64,000 nt of DNA from Carya illinoinensis (GCF_018687715.1 NC_056752.1:49942653-50006652); one strand, 5' to 3'; counted from the stretch's first letter, positions 11,471-24,283 are shown. Made by a program: numbers and translations. The notes: a model not told the origin generated them from the sequence alone.

Positions 11471-12191
11471 AACAAAAAAGAAATTACAAAAATTCTATTT
11501 ATAAATCATTTTATCTCCACTAATATAATTGATTTCGTTACCTTTTTTTTTTAAATATAAAATAATTATTTTAACCAATCACATCAATAAAATTTATAAA
11601 AAATACATAAAAATACTTGTACCTAACAAAACTTAAAAATACATATATAATTTATATAAAAAAATTATTTTTTTTAATGATACTTATTTTAAAGAGAATA
11701 CGCAAAATATTAACACTCTTAAGACTATATCCAACTTATTCTTTCAGATAATGAGTTTCTATAATTTTCCACTTTAAATGCTTTTCTTAATTTGAAGAAA
11801 CATAAAAGACGACATATAGGCTTTAGTGAATTAACATTTAATATTGTGAACTGTGCTTAAACGATAAAGAATTTTAATCCATGCCATGATATGATGCTCC
11901 AATCACAACAGTTTTTACAGTCGAATATTCTAAAATCGGACTTTCATTAGAAAGAATATTCATTTCCAATAGTGTTCCAAAATCTCATTTTTCTGTGAAA
12001 AGTCATAACAAAGCTTGGGCTTCGGAACTCACTTTTGTTTTTGAAATTTTAGTAAATACATGAGAAAAAGGCCGAAATATTTGATATATTGCATTGCAAT
12101 TGTGTTCTAAGAATAGTCCTCTTCGCGGTCGATATCATAAAAAAATTTGGAAACCTGCGGTTGAATTTAATTTTAAGAGTGGTCAGTGCTT
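11471..12191. other. Spacer between PPR and CPN60 genes
   Basis: The stretch is AT-rich. About 11505-11640 resembles the MITE in ALE2 intron 8 (core AATATAAAATAA..TTTT..CCAATC.CATCA at 40465-40490). The right part should be the 3' UTR of CPN60. I see no gene. Confidence 0.45.
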
Positions 12192-15100
12192 CTAGTAGCC
12201 CATATCATCCAAATTTGGCATCCGGCTCGGAGGTTTGTGTTTCTCGTCCTGATGATCCACAACGGCTGCCTCGGTTGTTGTCAGTAGCAACGACACGCTG
12301 TAAAACAGCAAGCAGCAGCACATTGTTAGTTTAAGAAGAATGAAAACAATAGCCAGATATTGCATCATTTGTTCATATGTTCTTCACCTGGCAGCATCTA
12401 CCAGAGCCGTTCTAACAACTTTGAGAGGATCTATTATTCCCTGCTCCACCATGTTGACATATTCACCTGTTTTGCACAAGGACACAACTATTCCCTTTAA
12501 AGTAGCCGGGAAAGATTATATAAACAGCTTCCAATAACCTAACTTTATGTTGCCCAAAATGTTACATGACTTCACCATGGAAAATAGAAGAAAAATAAGA
12601 TCCAAGCGCAATAAATTAGATAATTCAAACTTTGAAATGATACTTATCCATATCAAACTGTTCGAAATTTGAGTTTTTCCGTTATTTGATAGAAAACTAG
12701 TAGACTCGGCTGGTATAAAACTTGTTCCACTGTGGCACTCAATGTCAATGATATAGACCAAACATAACCACAATAGAGAGGTCAGCATATAATTGAAGCC
12801 CAACACCAATCAAAAAGTATTATAAAGATTTACGGTGACACCTAATTCTTGTAACAACTAAAAGACTAACCTTTAGCAGCATCAAACCCAAAATTACGAT
12901 CATCTTGTTCCAACAATTTGCCGATAACAACAGCACCATCAAAACCAGCATTTGAGGCTATTGTGAATGTAGGTGCCTATAGCAAAACAAGATGTCCACT
13001 GTCACTAAAAATTCGACCGCAAATAAACAGTCAGGTAACTGCAGGCTAAGCAAATTCAACAAAGAAAACCTTAAGAGCATTCTGGATTATCTTTATTCCT
13101 CTCTTCTGGTCTTCATTTTCAGTTTGAAGGTTCTCCAAAACTTTTCCAGCATACAAGAGGGCAACACCACCACCTAGTGATAGCAACCACGTTATAATTG
13201 TTCTTAAAGAGGTTTACATATGCATAACCTAGATAAATGACAAAAAAAAATTACCTACCTGGCACAATACCCTCTTCCACAGCCGCTCTTGTAGCATTTA
13301 AAGCATCGGTTACCCTATCTTTTCTTTCTCCAACTTCTGCCTCACTAGCCCCTCCAACCTGAAAGATTAGTTGCATATCAGGGCAATCACTTGACACAAT
13401 GCAGCAAGCCAGAAAGGTGACTAACATACCTTGAAAACAGCCACACCACCAGATAGCTTTGATAGCCTTTCCTGTGCTTTCTCCTTGTCAAACGTGGCAG
13501 TACTCTTCTCAATAGCTGTTCTCAGCTGAAAGACATCATATGGCATCAGCAGTTGTTATCAGTGTTATCTTTGTTCACTTCATTTTTATCTTTTAGAGTC
13601 CAGATTAAGGTAATCTCATTCGAATAACTTCAAAATCCAATTGGTCTCTTTTCTAACTAACAAGAATGAAAATTTCGTTCTACTTGGAACAGAAGTAGCT
13701 TGCATCTTTTTGCTCATCACTATAGTTGATTTTAGGATGTATATATTTTTTTCGTTTTGATAAGCAATGAAATTTTATTAAAGTTTGAGAAAAGAAAATG
13801 TAAAATTAAAAAACAGAAGCCTCCTACATACCTGCTCACATCTTTCTTCGATCAGCTTCTTATCTCCACCCCCATGTAGAATTATTGTTTCATCAAGAGA
13901 GACGGTAACCTGTTATTTGAAATAAAAGTGAGTCTTGTTCCAAAAAAATTCAAATATAGCAAAGGAGCACACCCTGCACGAAAATACAAACCTTTTTTGC
14001 AGTACCCAGCATTTCAAAATGGACTTTGTCAAGGGTTAAACCACGGTCTTCAGTAATGACCTGTACGATAAATATGTCTTAGCAAAAAAGAAAAAAAAAA
14101 TCAACATGGAAATACGTATCGATCTAGTTTAGCATATATTATATACAAAGGTGGAGTGACAGATTGCATAACCTCTCCCCCAGTAAGAATGGCAAGATCA
14201 TCTAAATTTGCTCTTCTATTTTCTCCAAAACCTGGAGCTTTAATGGCACAAACCTAAACACATGAAATTAAACTAGTGAAAATAATAATAGTTGAAACTA
14301 GAGCAAGCAGAATCAATGCCACAATATCTTGCTGATAAAAGGGAAAAACAAACAATACAATTAAAGTAGTATCAGACACTATGAATCCATGATATGAAAC
14401 AAAGAAGCACCACCAAACATACTAGAGAACTAATGTTTTATGTATGGAGAAGTTGATAGCTAATGAATATCAATATATAAAACATTGATTAGACATCATA
14501 AATCTAAGCAAACATAAAATGTTTGTAGTTAATTGCAAGAAAATATAGACAATCATCAAGCCGCTGAAAAGATTTGCAAGAAACATATCATTTGATGGAA
14601 TTTTGTAGATAGGCCTGGAGACCATTGCAGGGCTTGAATTATAAACATAATTTACAAAGGAGCTCATCCCAAGGTATGATGGCGATGACGACAATAACAG
14701 TCTCCGAATAAGATCCAAAGTCCTCTGGACCTCTAGAATATTTGGTAGTCTTCTTGAAGTCGAGCGCACCTTTATTTTTTTGGCACATCTCAGCACATAA
14801 GAGTCTCTTTTTAACGCAAATGTTTTTTATACAAGAAGAGAATGCATATATTGAGCATGACATATCACTAACAATAATCTTGTAGCCACCAAAGGAACCA
14901 CACACACATAGCAACACATATATATATCTCATAAGGATTTCACCATCAATGCAATCCATAGGCGCTTACATATCTCTGGCATTACACCTCGTAAAGTAAC
15001 TTCAAAGTAAAGCCAACTAATCACCTTGAGCCCAGCACGATGCTTGTTGAGTATAAGCATAGCCAGTGCCTCACTATCAACATCCTCACCCACAATAAGA

Positions 15101-18100
15101 AGTGCTCTATTTTTCTGTTTGGAATTGAATAGCAACAAAATGAAGTAATGAGAAACTTTTCGGTGAGTTCTTTTTCTATTTTAACTCTAATCTGTGAAAA
15201 GAAACCACCAGGAATAGGTTAATTACCTGCACTGCAGGCTCCAATATTCTCAGAAGTGAATTCATGTCTGAAATTTTCTTGTCATGGATGAGGATTAGTG
15301 GGTTCTCTAGTTCCTACAAATATGCAATCAACAAATTTTTATGTTGTATGTCAAAATAAATCAATTTTGCCACATCAGATAAAAGGCTTCCATAAGATGT
15401 GCAACAGGTGCAACTAGGAAAAAGTAACAGATGTAAACCGAAGATGAAAATTCAAGGACAGTGGCAGAGGCAAAAATCAAAGGGCTGCCAAATACTTTTT
15501 TATTTTATTGGCACCGGGTCTTCAAGAACAAACTTCTGACTAATCCCGGGGGTGCATAGGCCCTCAGCAATGGGCCACCAAATACTAACTAATAACATTG
15601 TAAAAATAGCAGAAACTTCATGTCAAATTATAGGGTCAAGTGAATAGTCTATGAACAAATTGAATATATAGTAATATTTGCATCTAAGCTGCTCAGGGAA
15701 AAAGTAAAAGAATGAATAAAAACAAAAGCAACACATGCTTAATATGGGCAACCTTTTATTATAGTAAAATGTGATGAGAAATGCACTATTTGAAGCATAA
15801 ATATACTGGCAACAAGAATACAGATCTTGACTTACACATTTCTGGGTCTTCTGATCAGTCACAAAATAAGGAGATATGTAGCCTCTGCCTAGCTTCATTC
15901 CTTCCACCACTTCCAACTCATTATCCAAAGTATTCCCATCCTGTAAAAATTGGAAATTGTAACAAAGTAATATCGATCTGTATCAAACTCAATGATCATA
16001 AATATCAGCAGAAAAAGGGGGTGCTCACCACAACAGTAATGACCCCTTCCTTTCCAACTTTCTCCATTGCTCTTGCTATCAAATCCCCAATCTCATATTC
16101 ACCATTAGCGGAAATAGTGGCAACCTAACACAAGAGCATATAAATAAAAAGTAAATTTAGCAAGATTAATTAACATTATTCATATTACAAACACCAGTGA
16201 TTACTCATAAATGCTTTATTCTAATAATTGATATGCTTGGCATGAATGCAAAAGGTCCAAATGCCCTTATTTTTAGGCTAGATTTTAAACATCAGCTTCC
16301 ACTAAATGTGCATGAAGTCAATTTCCATTCCTTAGAAGTACTGAACAGATTTTATTCCACTAGAGATTCAACTAAATCCTGCTTCCCAGATGAGAATAAT
16401 AACAAAGTCTAGGAAACATAACTTGACCCAGCATTTTTACCAAATAAATTTACACGGAGAGATTACTTTCTCTAAAAAATCCACCACCTGTTTAATTTCT
16501 TCTGGTGTGCTAATCATCAATGCTTTGCTTTTCAGATCAGATATAACAGTATCAACGGCCATATTGATACCACTACGCAAATCCATCACATTCACACCAG
16601 CAGCTATTGACTTGCAACCTTCCATGAGTATTGCCTGAGTTAGGACAGTTGCACATGTAGTACCTGTAACCAGATGAGACTCGTATTGAAAAGAACTAAA
16701 AAACATCTAATTAGAACTTTTATTTCAAATAGTACAGACTAGAGAAACAAGAAGGAACTACCATCTCCAGCAGCAGTATTAGTAGCACTTGCAACCTGCT
16801 TTACAAGATCTGCGCCAACATTTTTGGCCTTTTCCTTGAAGCTGATACTTTTGGCAACAGTGACGCCATCCTTTGTCACTTTGGGATCCCCATGACTTTT
16901 TTCAATTATCACATTGCGACCCTGAATCAACCAACCAGAACAATAACAACAAGGGAAACCTCATTTAGATATGAACTATTCTTACTTTCATTAGATTAGG
17001 CACATGGTTTAAGACACAAGCTAGTCTAATGAGGTGAGAATTAAGCCTTGAAACATTGAGGTATAAGCCTTACGTAATTCTAACGTCTAATTAGATATAT
17101 ACATCTACGCGAGACCCCTGTTGTGCACACACGTCTATTAAAAACAGAAGACACTGTTGAGCTATCAAAGATCTATTAACCACTGCCAAGGTGAGAATTG
17201 GCATTTTAGAAAGAAAGGCCAACGTTTTAAACAAGTTGGGAAAATTTACAGAGACAAAATAGAAGTCCGGAGATGTCAGCTTGTCAGCTGCACATCAGCA
17301 CATACTTTTTCATAATTTTCTTTGAACGGAACATGTGCATCCATTTTAGCATATTACTGGCATATGAAATATATTATGGTGTTTCATGTGCTTATTTTAA
17401 ATGTGTTACATTTCCAACAGTCAGGAGAATTATTAACGGGAGGGTGCCATAATAAACAAGTCCTTCATAGAAAAACAACCAATAGTTTCAGCCTTAACTT
17501 GTCACTATGATTGCATGGTTTCAAAGTAATGCCAATAAATCATAGACGTTATATCTTACAGTGAGTATTTCAAAGAAATCAACCTTGAGACTAAAGAAGA
17601 AAAATGCTTATGTTCCAAATAATAGAGCCTTTCTTTCCCTCAATGCACAATTGAACTATTTTCTTTTAGTATGGACGAGGAAAAGGAAGAAAAATAATAT
17701 CAACCAAAAAAAAAAGTTCTTTCCACAATTGAAAACTTTAGCTCAACAAAAGGGTACGTTACCAAAGAAGTAAAACAAGTGCCTGCTGTGTATGTCGTTT
17801 ATCTAATACGTCTCCAACAAATGATAAAAATGACAAAAAATGGAAATATAAAAAATTTAAGACAATACCTTTGGTCCCATTGTGACTTTGACAGCTTCTG
17901 CGACCTCGGAAACCCCCTGCAGCATTGCTGCCCGAGCCCCAACTCCAAACTTGATGGCTTTCGCCCCATAATTTCTGCTGCATATGACTCTGTTACACAC
18001 CTTTCCAACCCAAATCATCAACCAAGATATACATAAGGTTAATCCATATCCACCAAAACATCATAGGAATTTTAAACAAATCGCAATCGGTAGACTTTGT

Positions 18101-18399
18101 AAGCGTTTGTTACTGAGAAATGCAGGGAAAAAAAAAACAACAAATAAAAATCCCAACCTGAAATGTTATGACTACGGAAGACGAAAGTTTACAGGAAACT
18201 GAACTGACATAGAACATCATATTCGTATGCTTTCATTTCGCAACTTTCCCCGCAACCAAACGGAGGTTGATAAAAATAAAAATCGAGGAAAATAAAAGCA
18301 AAATTGAGAATCAGAGACGAAATAGTAGTAGTCCCTTACTAATTTTCTTGAAGTGCGTGAAGTGATCGTTGAAGCTACTTTCGAAACTATTCGATGCAT
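12192..18399 (-). CDS. Mitochondrial chaperonin CPN60 (group I Hsp60), CPN60-like 2 type
   Basis: Folds imported proteins in the mitochondrial matrix using ATP and a Cpn10 co-chaperonin. I assemble 17 exons (in transcript order): 18399-18340, 18000-17869, 16921-16762, 16663-16488, 16124-16029, 15940-15836, 15313-15227, 15114-15025, 14253-14173, 14060-13992, 13909-13832, 13525-13430, 13358-13259, 13173-13070, 12976-12871, 12466-12388 and 12297-12192. All junctions are GT-AG. They sum to 1,725 nt, or 574 residues, the family's normal length. The start [20 protein letters not shown] is a typical mitochondrial presequence. Family hallmarks are [19 protein letters not shown], the nucleotide-binding AAGDGTT, and the chaperonin signature [12 protein letters not shown]. 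The tail ends PNLDDMGY and lacks the Gly-Gly-Met repeats seen in most Hsp60s, which together with the divergent presequence points to the CPN60-like 2 branch. Confidence 0.93.
15497..15577 (-). mobile_element. 5'-truncated SINE fragment in a CPN60 intron
   Basis: The 81-bp stretch matches the 3' part of the SINE at 57314-57542 (shared TTTATT.GCACCGG and AATCCCGGGGGTGCATAGG.CCTC.GCAA). It is flanked by the 9-bp direct repeat CCAAATACT at 15488-15496 and 15578-15586. The T-rich left end corresponds to an A-tail on the minus strand. It lies between CPN60 exons 6 and 7, well away from splice sites. Confidence 0.7.
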
Positions 18400-19233
18400 T
18401 GAGAGAGAGTGAGAGTGAACTTTACAGAGCCAGAGGTTTTGGTAGGGTTTTGGCTCTGGGTTTTAGAATTGAGGAATGCCTTAATTTTAGTGGATGGTCT
18501 GGAAGAATCTGGATTGTTCGTATGAGGTGGGCCGCAATGAAGATTGATCGCATATGTTTCGACGTTCCTGATTCTCTTAATCCGTGTATGCACTGCAGGA
18601 AACTGTGGCTAGTTCTTGCGACATGCTTTTGGATCATCAGGCCCAATAATGAAGCCCAGTGCTTGTGTCCATTTTTCAGTATAAAATGGGTTTCATCGGT
18701 ATAGGTACAAGTATTCACATTTATTTTCATGGTTGAAATTGGCGATCGAAACGATCGTCCTTCAAAGTTTTTATTGTTTTGATTTTATTATAAATCATCA
18801 ATCAAGTTTATGATAACTACAAGTTTGATGGGTATTGTGAAAATATCTATGACAAACAAGCAAAAATATAAACAAAGCAAATTAATCACATGACACAAAA
18901 TTAACGCAATTCGACAAAGTGTCTACGCCTACAAAGCTGTAAAGAATTTTATTATACTGAAGAATTACAAAATATACTTTAGAGCAAAATCTCATTGTTC
19001 TTAACACTCAGGGGGGATACTACATTGTTTATTAAGTATATATTTATAATATCACATAGCGAAAACCTTAATTCTCACTTTTTTGTGTTGTTCGCTCTAA
19101 TGACATGTCGAGCATGTCTCGAGCGAGATATTTGTCCGATGTTTGCTTGAGCTATCTATCGAGTCAAAGTCGAGCAAACCTTCTACATATCGGCTCAAGC
19201 CTGCATTCCATGGTCTAAACTCCTTAAAAATTT
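18400..19233. other. CPN60 upstream region and possible degraded LTR remnant
   Basis: 18400-18720 is the probable promoter and leader of the minus-strand CPN60 gene. From about 18880, ACGCAATTCGACAAAGTG, then CTACGCC and a TTTATTATACTGAAGAATTAC stretch, resembles the ends of plant LTRs in general character. No partner LTR or target duplication was found, so this is a weak call. Confidence 0.3.
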
Positions 19234-19432
19234 GCCAAAAAATAATAACGCATCATTGTCAGGTCGGTTATCAAATTAAGCCAACACATCAACAAAACCA
19301 AGCTCCACAACCCCAACAATAGGGACTTGTTAGCCAAAAAAATCATAACGTATTCTTGTCGAGTCGAATTATCAAATCGGACTAACACATCAACAAAATC
19401 AAGCTTCACAAATTCAACAATGGGAGCCTAAT
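19234..19432. repeat. Two-copy tandem repeat, about 99-bp period
   Basis: Two adjacent units starting GCCAAAAAA at 19234 and 19333 share the blocks ATAACG, TTGTC.GGTCG, TTATCAAAT, AACACATCAACAAAA and CAACAAT, with many substitutions between them. It is non-coding. Confidence 0.65.
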
Positions 19433-20451
19433 AACAAGGTTTTGTCATGATAAAGATAATGAAAGTACAAAGATCCGATATCCAAATACTAATTACGAGA
19501 GATGAAGCGGATGTCCTCGAGTTATAAACATACTCCTAAACTAAGATAAATTATAAACATTACAAAAATAAACTTCATAATTAAAACATTACCAACCAAT
19601 AATATGCCAAGTATTTATCATTTTCCCGGCTACATAATACACATTAGTATTGGCGATGTACAAGCCAACCAAAAAGAGCCTTGAAACTATCTTAATAAAG
19701 GAGGCTCCTTTTTAATTAATCTCATTCACCATCCGAAACCAAGATCTCACAATTACTATTTACGAATCATTGGTTAGTCTCCTCCACTACTTATGACATG
19801 CATAGATTGCCACGAAGAAATCCCAAAATCAGCAATATATATCTCCTTAAGAGTAGTGATTGGTTATAAAACTAATTATCTTTGCCATAATTCGGACGGA
19901 TACCTTGTATACTTTATAATGACGCGCAGTTTGCCCATATTATTTACGAAGAAATTTTAAAAAAATAAAATTATAAATTAACATAATTTAATATAATACG
20001 TTAAATTCTAACTTATATCTTAAAATATATCTTATATGTCGATCTCTTTATAAAAAAAAGATGACTACCACTAGTGGTCCCAAATTCACCAATCATAGTA
20101 GCAACTTATATTCTCATTTCCACTAGTACCATCAATTACCAATAATAGCACACCACCGCAGCACGTTGAGACGTATCAATCCACCATGTTTTAGATAAGA
20201 TTAAGGTGGGGAAAACACTTTTTGAATGGTGCATATATCCATAAATAAAAAATAAAAATTGAAATTCTTGCCATCCCCACATATGTTCATTCATACGAAG
20301 ACTCGATCAAAGCTACCACTTTGGCTATGGATCAGTATTAAGCAAAAGTTTTGGAGCCATTTACTACAATTAATGGGACCGCGTCCTTAATTTCCTCCCG
20401 AAAGTGCCTAATACGCTGCGTTTTATGATAACTTATTTTGAAGGTTCTCTT

Positions 20452-20478
20452 AATATATATATATATATATATATATAT
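20452..20478. repeat. (TA)n microsatellite
   Basis: An uninterrupted alternating AT run of about 27 bases. Confidence 0.9.
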
Positions 20479-20654
20479 CAATGATTAAAAAAAAAAACAT
20501 TTGTTCCTTTAATTAGAAAATTAGAAAATACGTTGGATCGCATTGTATTATATTTTATTATCGGTATTTAAAGTAGTCGAGTAGCTGACCCAACTGTTTG
20601 GATTCGATTTTTCTCCTCCATGAAGCTGGTGAGTCCAAAATTCTTCTTCACACC

Positions 20655-21070
20655 GTATTTAGGTTGGGCCAGATTGTTTTGGAAAAAAAAATGTCCAGCG
20701 AAAAAATATTTTTGGGAGGTAAATTAAAGATAAGATGAAAGTTGAAAATTAAATAAAATATATTAAAATATTATTTTTTAAAATTTAAAAATATTAAATT
20801 ATTTATTATATTTTATACGAAAATTTGAGAAAGTTGTAGTAATTAAATAAGATGTATTTAGGTTGGGCCAGATTTTTTTGGAAAAAAATGTCCAGTGGAA
20901 AAATATTTTTGGGAGGTAAATTAAAGATGAGATGAAAGTTGAAAATTAAATAAAATATTGTTAAAATATTATTTTTTAATATTATTATTTTTGTTAGATT
21001 TAAAAATATTGAATTATTTATTATATTTTTTACGAGAATTTGAGAAAGTTGAAGTAATTAAATAAGATGA
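20655..21070. repeat. Tandem pair of ~200-bp MITE-like units
   Basis: Unit 1 (20655-20853) and unit 2 (20854-21070) both begin GTATTTAGGTTGGGCCAGAT and share GGGAGGTAAATTAAAGATGA or nearly so, AAAGTTGAAAATTAAATAAA and the end AGTAATTAAATAAGATG. They differ by scattered substitutions and a short insertion, so the duplication is not very recent. The sequence type also occurs inverted at 21285-21470. Confidence 0.75.
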
Positions 21071-21284
21071 GATCAATTATGAATCTAAAAGGCTAGGTTT
21101 GGTTGTTAAACCATACTCAACTTATTTCAAACCAATCATTGATGAGACTCACTATTTTTCAATATCTTATTAAAAAGTTAAACTCATCTCAACTTACTAA
21201 TATATTTCAATTTAAAAAGTTAAACCATATCAATATCCAAATGTAGCCTAAGATAGAGTTTTTTTTTTTTTTATATAGAATTCT

Positions 21285-21470
21285 AGACATCTCATCTCAT
21301 TATTACAATTTTCCTAAATTTTCACACAAAATATAATAAATAATTCAACTTTTAAACTTAAATTTAACTTTTTTAAATCTCAAAATAATAATAATATTAA
21401 AAAATAATATTTTATTTTATTTTTATTTAAAACTATGTCATCTCATCTCACTATCTAAACAGCTCATAAA
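21285..21470 (-). mobile_element. MITE with ATGAGATGAGAT termini, inverted relative to 20655-21070
   Basis: Both ends carry GATGAGATG-type repeats (ATCTCATCTCATTATTAC at the left, ATCTCATCTCACTATCTA at the right). The reverse complement of the interior (AATATTATTTTTTAATATTATTA, GAATTATTTATTATATTT) matches the tandem pair at 20655-21070. It is non-coding. Confidence 0.6.
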
Positions 21471-22331
21471 ACTAAAATGATAGAAAAAATAGATAATCTA
21501 TCCGAATTAAAATGTTATATGTTATACTCATATGTTTATCTATCTCATGACCCTCTACTTATAATTTAATATAAACATATATACACATGATATATTAATA
21601 TAGAAAAAACGAGAGGCGAGATCATGCTTGCCTTGTATATATGATCGATATATCCACATGGAGTCCTCCAAACGCCTCCACGTTATTTTCAACAATAAAG
21701 TTTTTATTTTTATTTTGTTCACGTGAGAATATTTTCAGGGCGCGCTGGCCTACTGCAAACACACGCAATCAGAACAATAATTGAAGTACCCTACTCATGA
21801 AGCCCCTCACCGACACATGAAATGGATGATGCATGCACCAGTACGGGACGACGACTCCATTGAGTGATTGAAAAACAACTAACATTAACAATAATAAAAA
21901 TCAAAGACTTTTGCATCCGTGCAAAGGAAGCTAGGGACGTTGTTACTTGATTAGATTCTCTTGTAAATGTCTTTTCTTAATTTATTTTTTTTAATCCTAA
22001 GAGAGATAAGGTACAGAGTGTCGTGACTATTTCATAATTTATAGTATTTATGATATTTTAGTCATTATCATCCCTATTGATTATAAGCTGGCAACTTCCC
22101 CCAATTACCTACCTATAACTATTGGTGCGGTTGACATATACAACGTGTTAAGATTTCATTATCCAACTCATGATCATAATTGATGTACATCATAACAAGG
22201 ACAAAATATGGATGATATCATATATATAAATGCATGTTATAATATTTATTAATTATTTAATATTGCTCGAATATGCTATGAAATATACTTAATTCCAAGT
22301 ATATATAGATAATATTTAGTTAAAAATTTAT

Positions 22332-22493
22332 ATTCTCAAGTAAATGCGTACATCACATCTAGTAAAATACTAATTTATATAATATAATTTAATTTAAAAA
22401 ATAAAGTTTAAAATTTAAATCTAATAAATTAAATTATATAATTTAACTGACGTGAATGCATATATATTCTATAAACTGAGTTGAAAATAGAAT
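22332..22493. mobile_element. MITE, ATTCTCAAG...TTGAAAATAGAAT family, copy 1
   Basis: The left end ATTCTCAAGTAAATGCGTA and the right end CTGAGTTGAAAATAGAAT form imperfect inverted repeats. The interior (CTAGTAAAATACT, TTTAAAATTTAAATCT, ACTGACGTG) matches the copy at 56712-56866, and in reverse the copy at 24621-24741. It is about 160 bp and non-coding. Confidence 0.6.
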
Positions 22494-22499
22494 GACCCA

Positions 22500-22998
22500 T
22501 ATCTATTTAGTTGAAAGAGCGCCGGAGTACCATTTCAAATTTTAATCTTATCACTTGTAAATCTAAACATTATTAACAGTTTAGAAATAAATAAGAATTA
22601 TTATTAAAAAATTAATTTTTTTTATATAAATTTGTATTTATTCAAGAATTTTATTATATATAAATAAAGTTACATATTAATATTAATTTCTTTATATTTA
22701 AAATTTAAATTAACATTATTTTCAATCAAATCAACTTTTTAATCAAACTCATTCGATTAGCGCACTACGTAATTTTAATTACAACTAGATTTTTTCAATC
22801 AATATTATCAAAACAAAAGCCACCTAATTAAGAGATAAAACCATGAATTGCGAGACGTAGAAAGTGTGAACATGCAGTAAGATAAATTCTCCAGGTATTA
22901 TTTAACAATCAAAAACAGACTTTTTGAGGAAAAAAGTGTCTCTCCTAATACAATCCGATCAACTCCCCAATCATCCTTCCATATTTTACATAATCACA
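22500..22998. other. AT-rich repeat-derived spacer
   Basis: About 22580-22640 resembles the left half of the foldback MITE at 593-797. The rest is AT-rich with no gene seen. Confidence 0.4.

Positions 22999-23028
<30 letters not shown>
22999..23028. repeat. Poly-G run of about 30
   Basis: Thirty uninterrupted G bases lie 75 bp beyond the stop codon of the minus-strand NHL gene, so they would be a C run in its 3' UTR. The exact length of such a run is unreliable in most sequencing data. Confidence 0.8.
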
Positions 23029-23029
<1 letters not shown>

Positions 23030-23103
23030 AGTAAGGCAAAAGAATAATAGAAAATTACAAAAAACAAAAAATTCACACCTTCTTGTTCTCTCCCTTGCTG
23101 CCC

Positions 23104-23868
23104 TTAGAAAGTCCATTTCCAGATCTTGATTCTGATATCAACCTCACATTTGGAGTTCGAAGTGGAAGCTGTCGCCGCCGTCTTCCCAGTAGGAACAGTA
23201 GCTTTAATGCCATCGCAAGAAACTCTGATTCCAATCTTTGGAGAATTGAACCCTCCCATCTTGGCCTTAACTTTCGTGTCGAGCTCTATCTTCAAGGACA
23301 GACTGTTCTTACTCTTCACGTCGGTCTTTAAAGTAGAAGCAGAATCACTGTCCAGCTGACTGCCACTGCTCGTAATGACAGACTTCAAAAGGGTCGTGTT
23401 CTTTTTGCCATGCACGAAGGAGGGTACAGTTCCCTCGCCGATATCTATATCGTTGGATAGTATAGAGATGGCGATGGGGTCGTAGGTGTAGACGAGTTTC
23501 TTGTTAGGGTTCTTGGCGGCGATGCTGAGGTCGAACTTTGAGTTGAGAGTGGAAGAGGAGGTGACATTGAGGTAGGAGAATTTGAGGCTGGTGACAGAGA
23601 AAGCCGGGCGGTGGGGGCTGTAGACGACGTAGAAGATAGCGCCAGCGATAGCGACGAGGAGGATGAGAAAGAAGAAGGTGAGGGTGAGCCAGAGGCAGCA
23701 GGAGCACCAGCAGCTACGGCCGTGGCGACGGCGGTGGTGGGGTTGGGGGCGGTAGGGGGGACGATTGGCGCCGTAGAGTTGTGACTTGGTGGCAGGGAAG
23801 GTGCCGTTGGGGGCGGGAGCAGCACCGTTGGTGGCGGGCTTGGAAGAGGGATAGACCCTGTCTGTCAT
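23104..23868 (-). CDS. NDR1/HIN1-like protein, NHL13 type
   Basis: A membrane-anchored protein of the NHL family, which acts at the plasma membrane in defence and stress responses. The single-exon frame gives 254 residues. It starts MTDRVYPSSKP, the same opening I recall for Arabidopsis NHL13. It then has a proline- and histidine-rich cytosolic tail, a cysteine cluster (SCWCSCCLW, near residue 53), one transmembrane helix (about residues 60-83) and a LEA_2 domain (about 100-220). That domain carries the family motif NPNKK followed by LVYTYDP. The end IKIWKWTF matches the KVWKWSF ending of NHL13. The flanks are unusual: a 30-base G run just downstream, and GA repeats plus a 27-base G run in the upstream region. 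Confidence 0.88.
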   Translation of the reverse strand: MTDRVYPSSKPATNGAAPAPNGTFPATKSQLYGANRPPYRPQPHHRRRHGRSCWCSCCLWLTLTFFFLILLVAIAGAIFYVVYSPHRPAFSVTSLKFSYLNVTSSSTLNSKFDLSIAAKNPNKKLVYTYDPIAISILSNDIDIGEGTVPSFVHGKKNTTLLKSVITSSGSQLDSDSASTLKTDVKSKNSLSLKIELDTKVKAKMGGFNSPKIGIRVSCDGIKATVPTGKTAATASTSNSKCEVDIRIKIWKWTF

Positions 23869-24017
23869 GGTGCGCGTACGCGTGTCTGCGTCACAGATAC
23901 AGAGAAGGGAATGAGGAAGAGAGAGGTAGATAATTTGCTGGGTATTTAAGGGAAGAGTAAAGCTGTTTGCTTTGGTGGTAAAGTGGAAAAGGAAATTGGA
24001 AAAGGAGTAAAGAGTGC

Positions 24018-24040
24018 AAGAGAGAGAGAGAGAGAGAGAG
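24018..24040. repeat. (GA)n microsatellite, NHL leader or promoter
   Basis: A GA run lies about 150 bp upstream of the NHL start on the minus strand. Shorter GA runs are at 24128-24140 and 24262-24279. GA/CT tracts are common plant promoter elements. Confidence 0.8.
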
Positions 24041-24283
24041 GCTTCTTTTGAAGCGAAGAAAAACAGGCGTTTGTTTTGGTTCTGAGCGAACGAATAAAGG
24101 AAACTGGTGAGATGTCCGTTTTGGTTGAGAGAGAGAGAGAATGCTTGTTTTGGACTCTAAAGATATTTTAGAAGTAAAAAAGCGTGTTTTGGTCAGAGAG
24201 AAGGAGAACGCGGGAGAGGTGGAGAGGGTTGGAACTTGGGGGATGTGAGCTGTGAGGTGATGAGAGAGAGAGAGAGAGATAGA

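Noticed and set aside
14470..15138. Minus-strand ORFs of about 100 codons inside the CPN60 gene
   Set aside because: Mostly intron sequence; only 15025-15114 is a real exon and is included in the CPN60 model.
23445..23825. 126-codon proline/serine-rich minus-strand ORF
   Set aside because: It is an out-of-frame shadow of the NHL gene.
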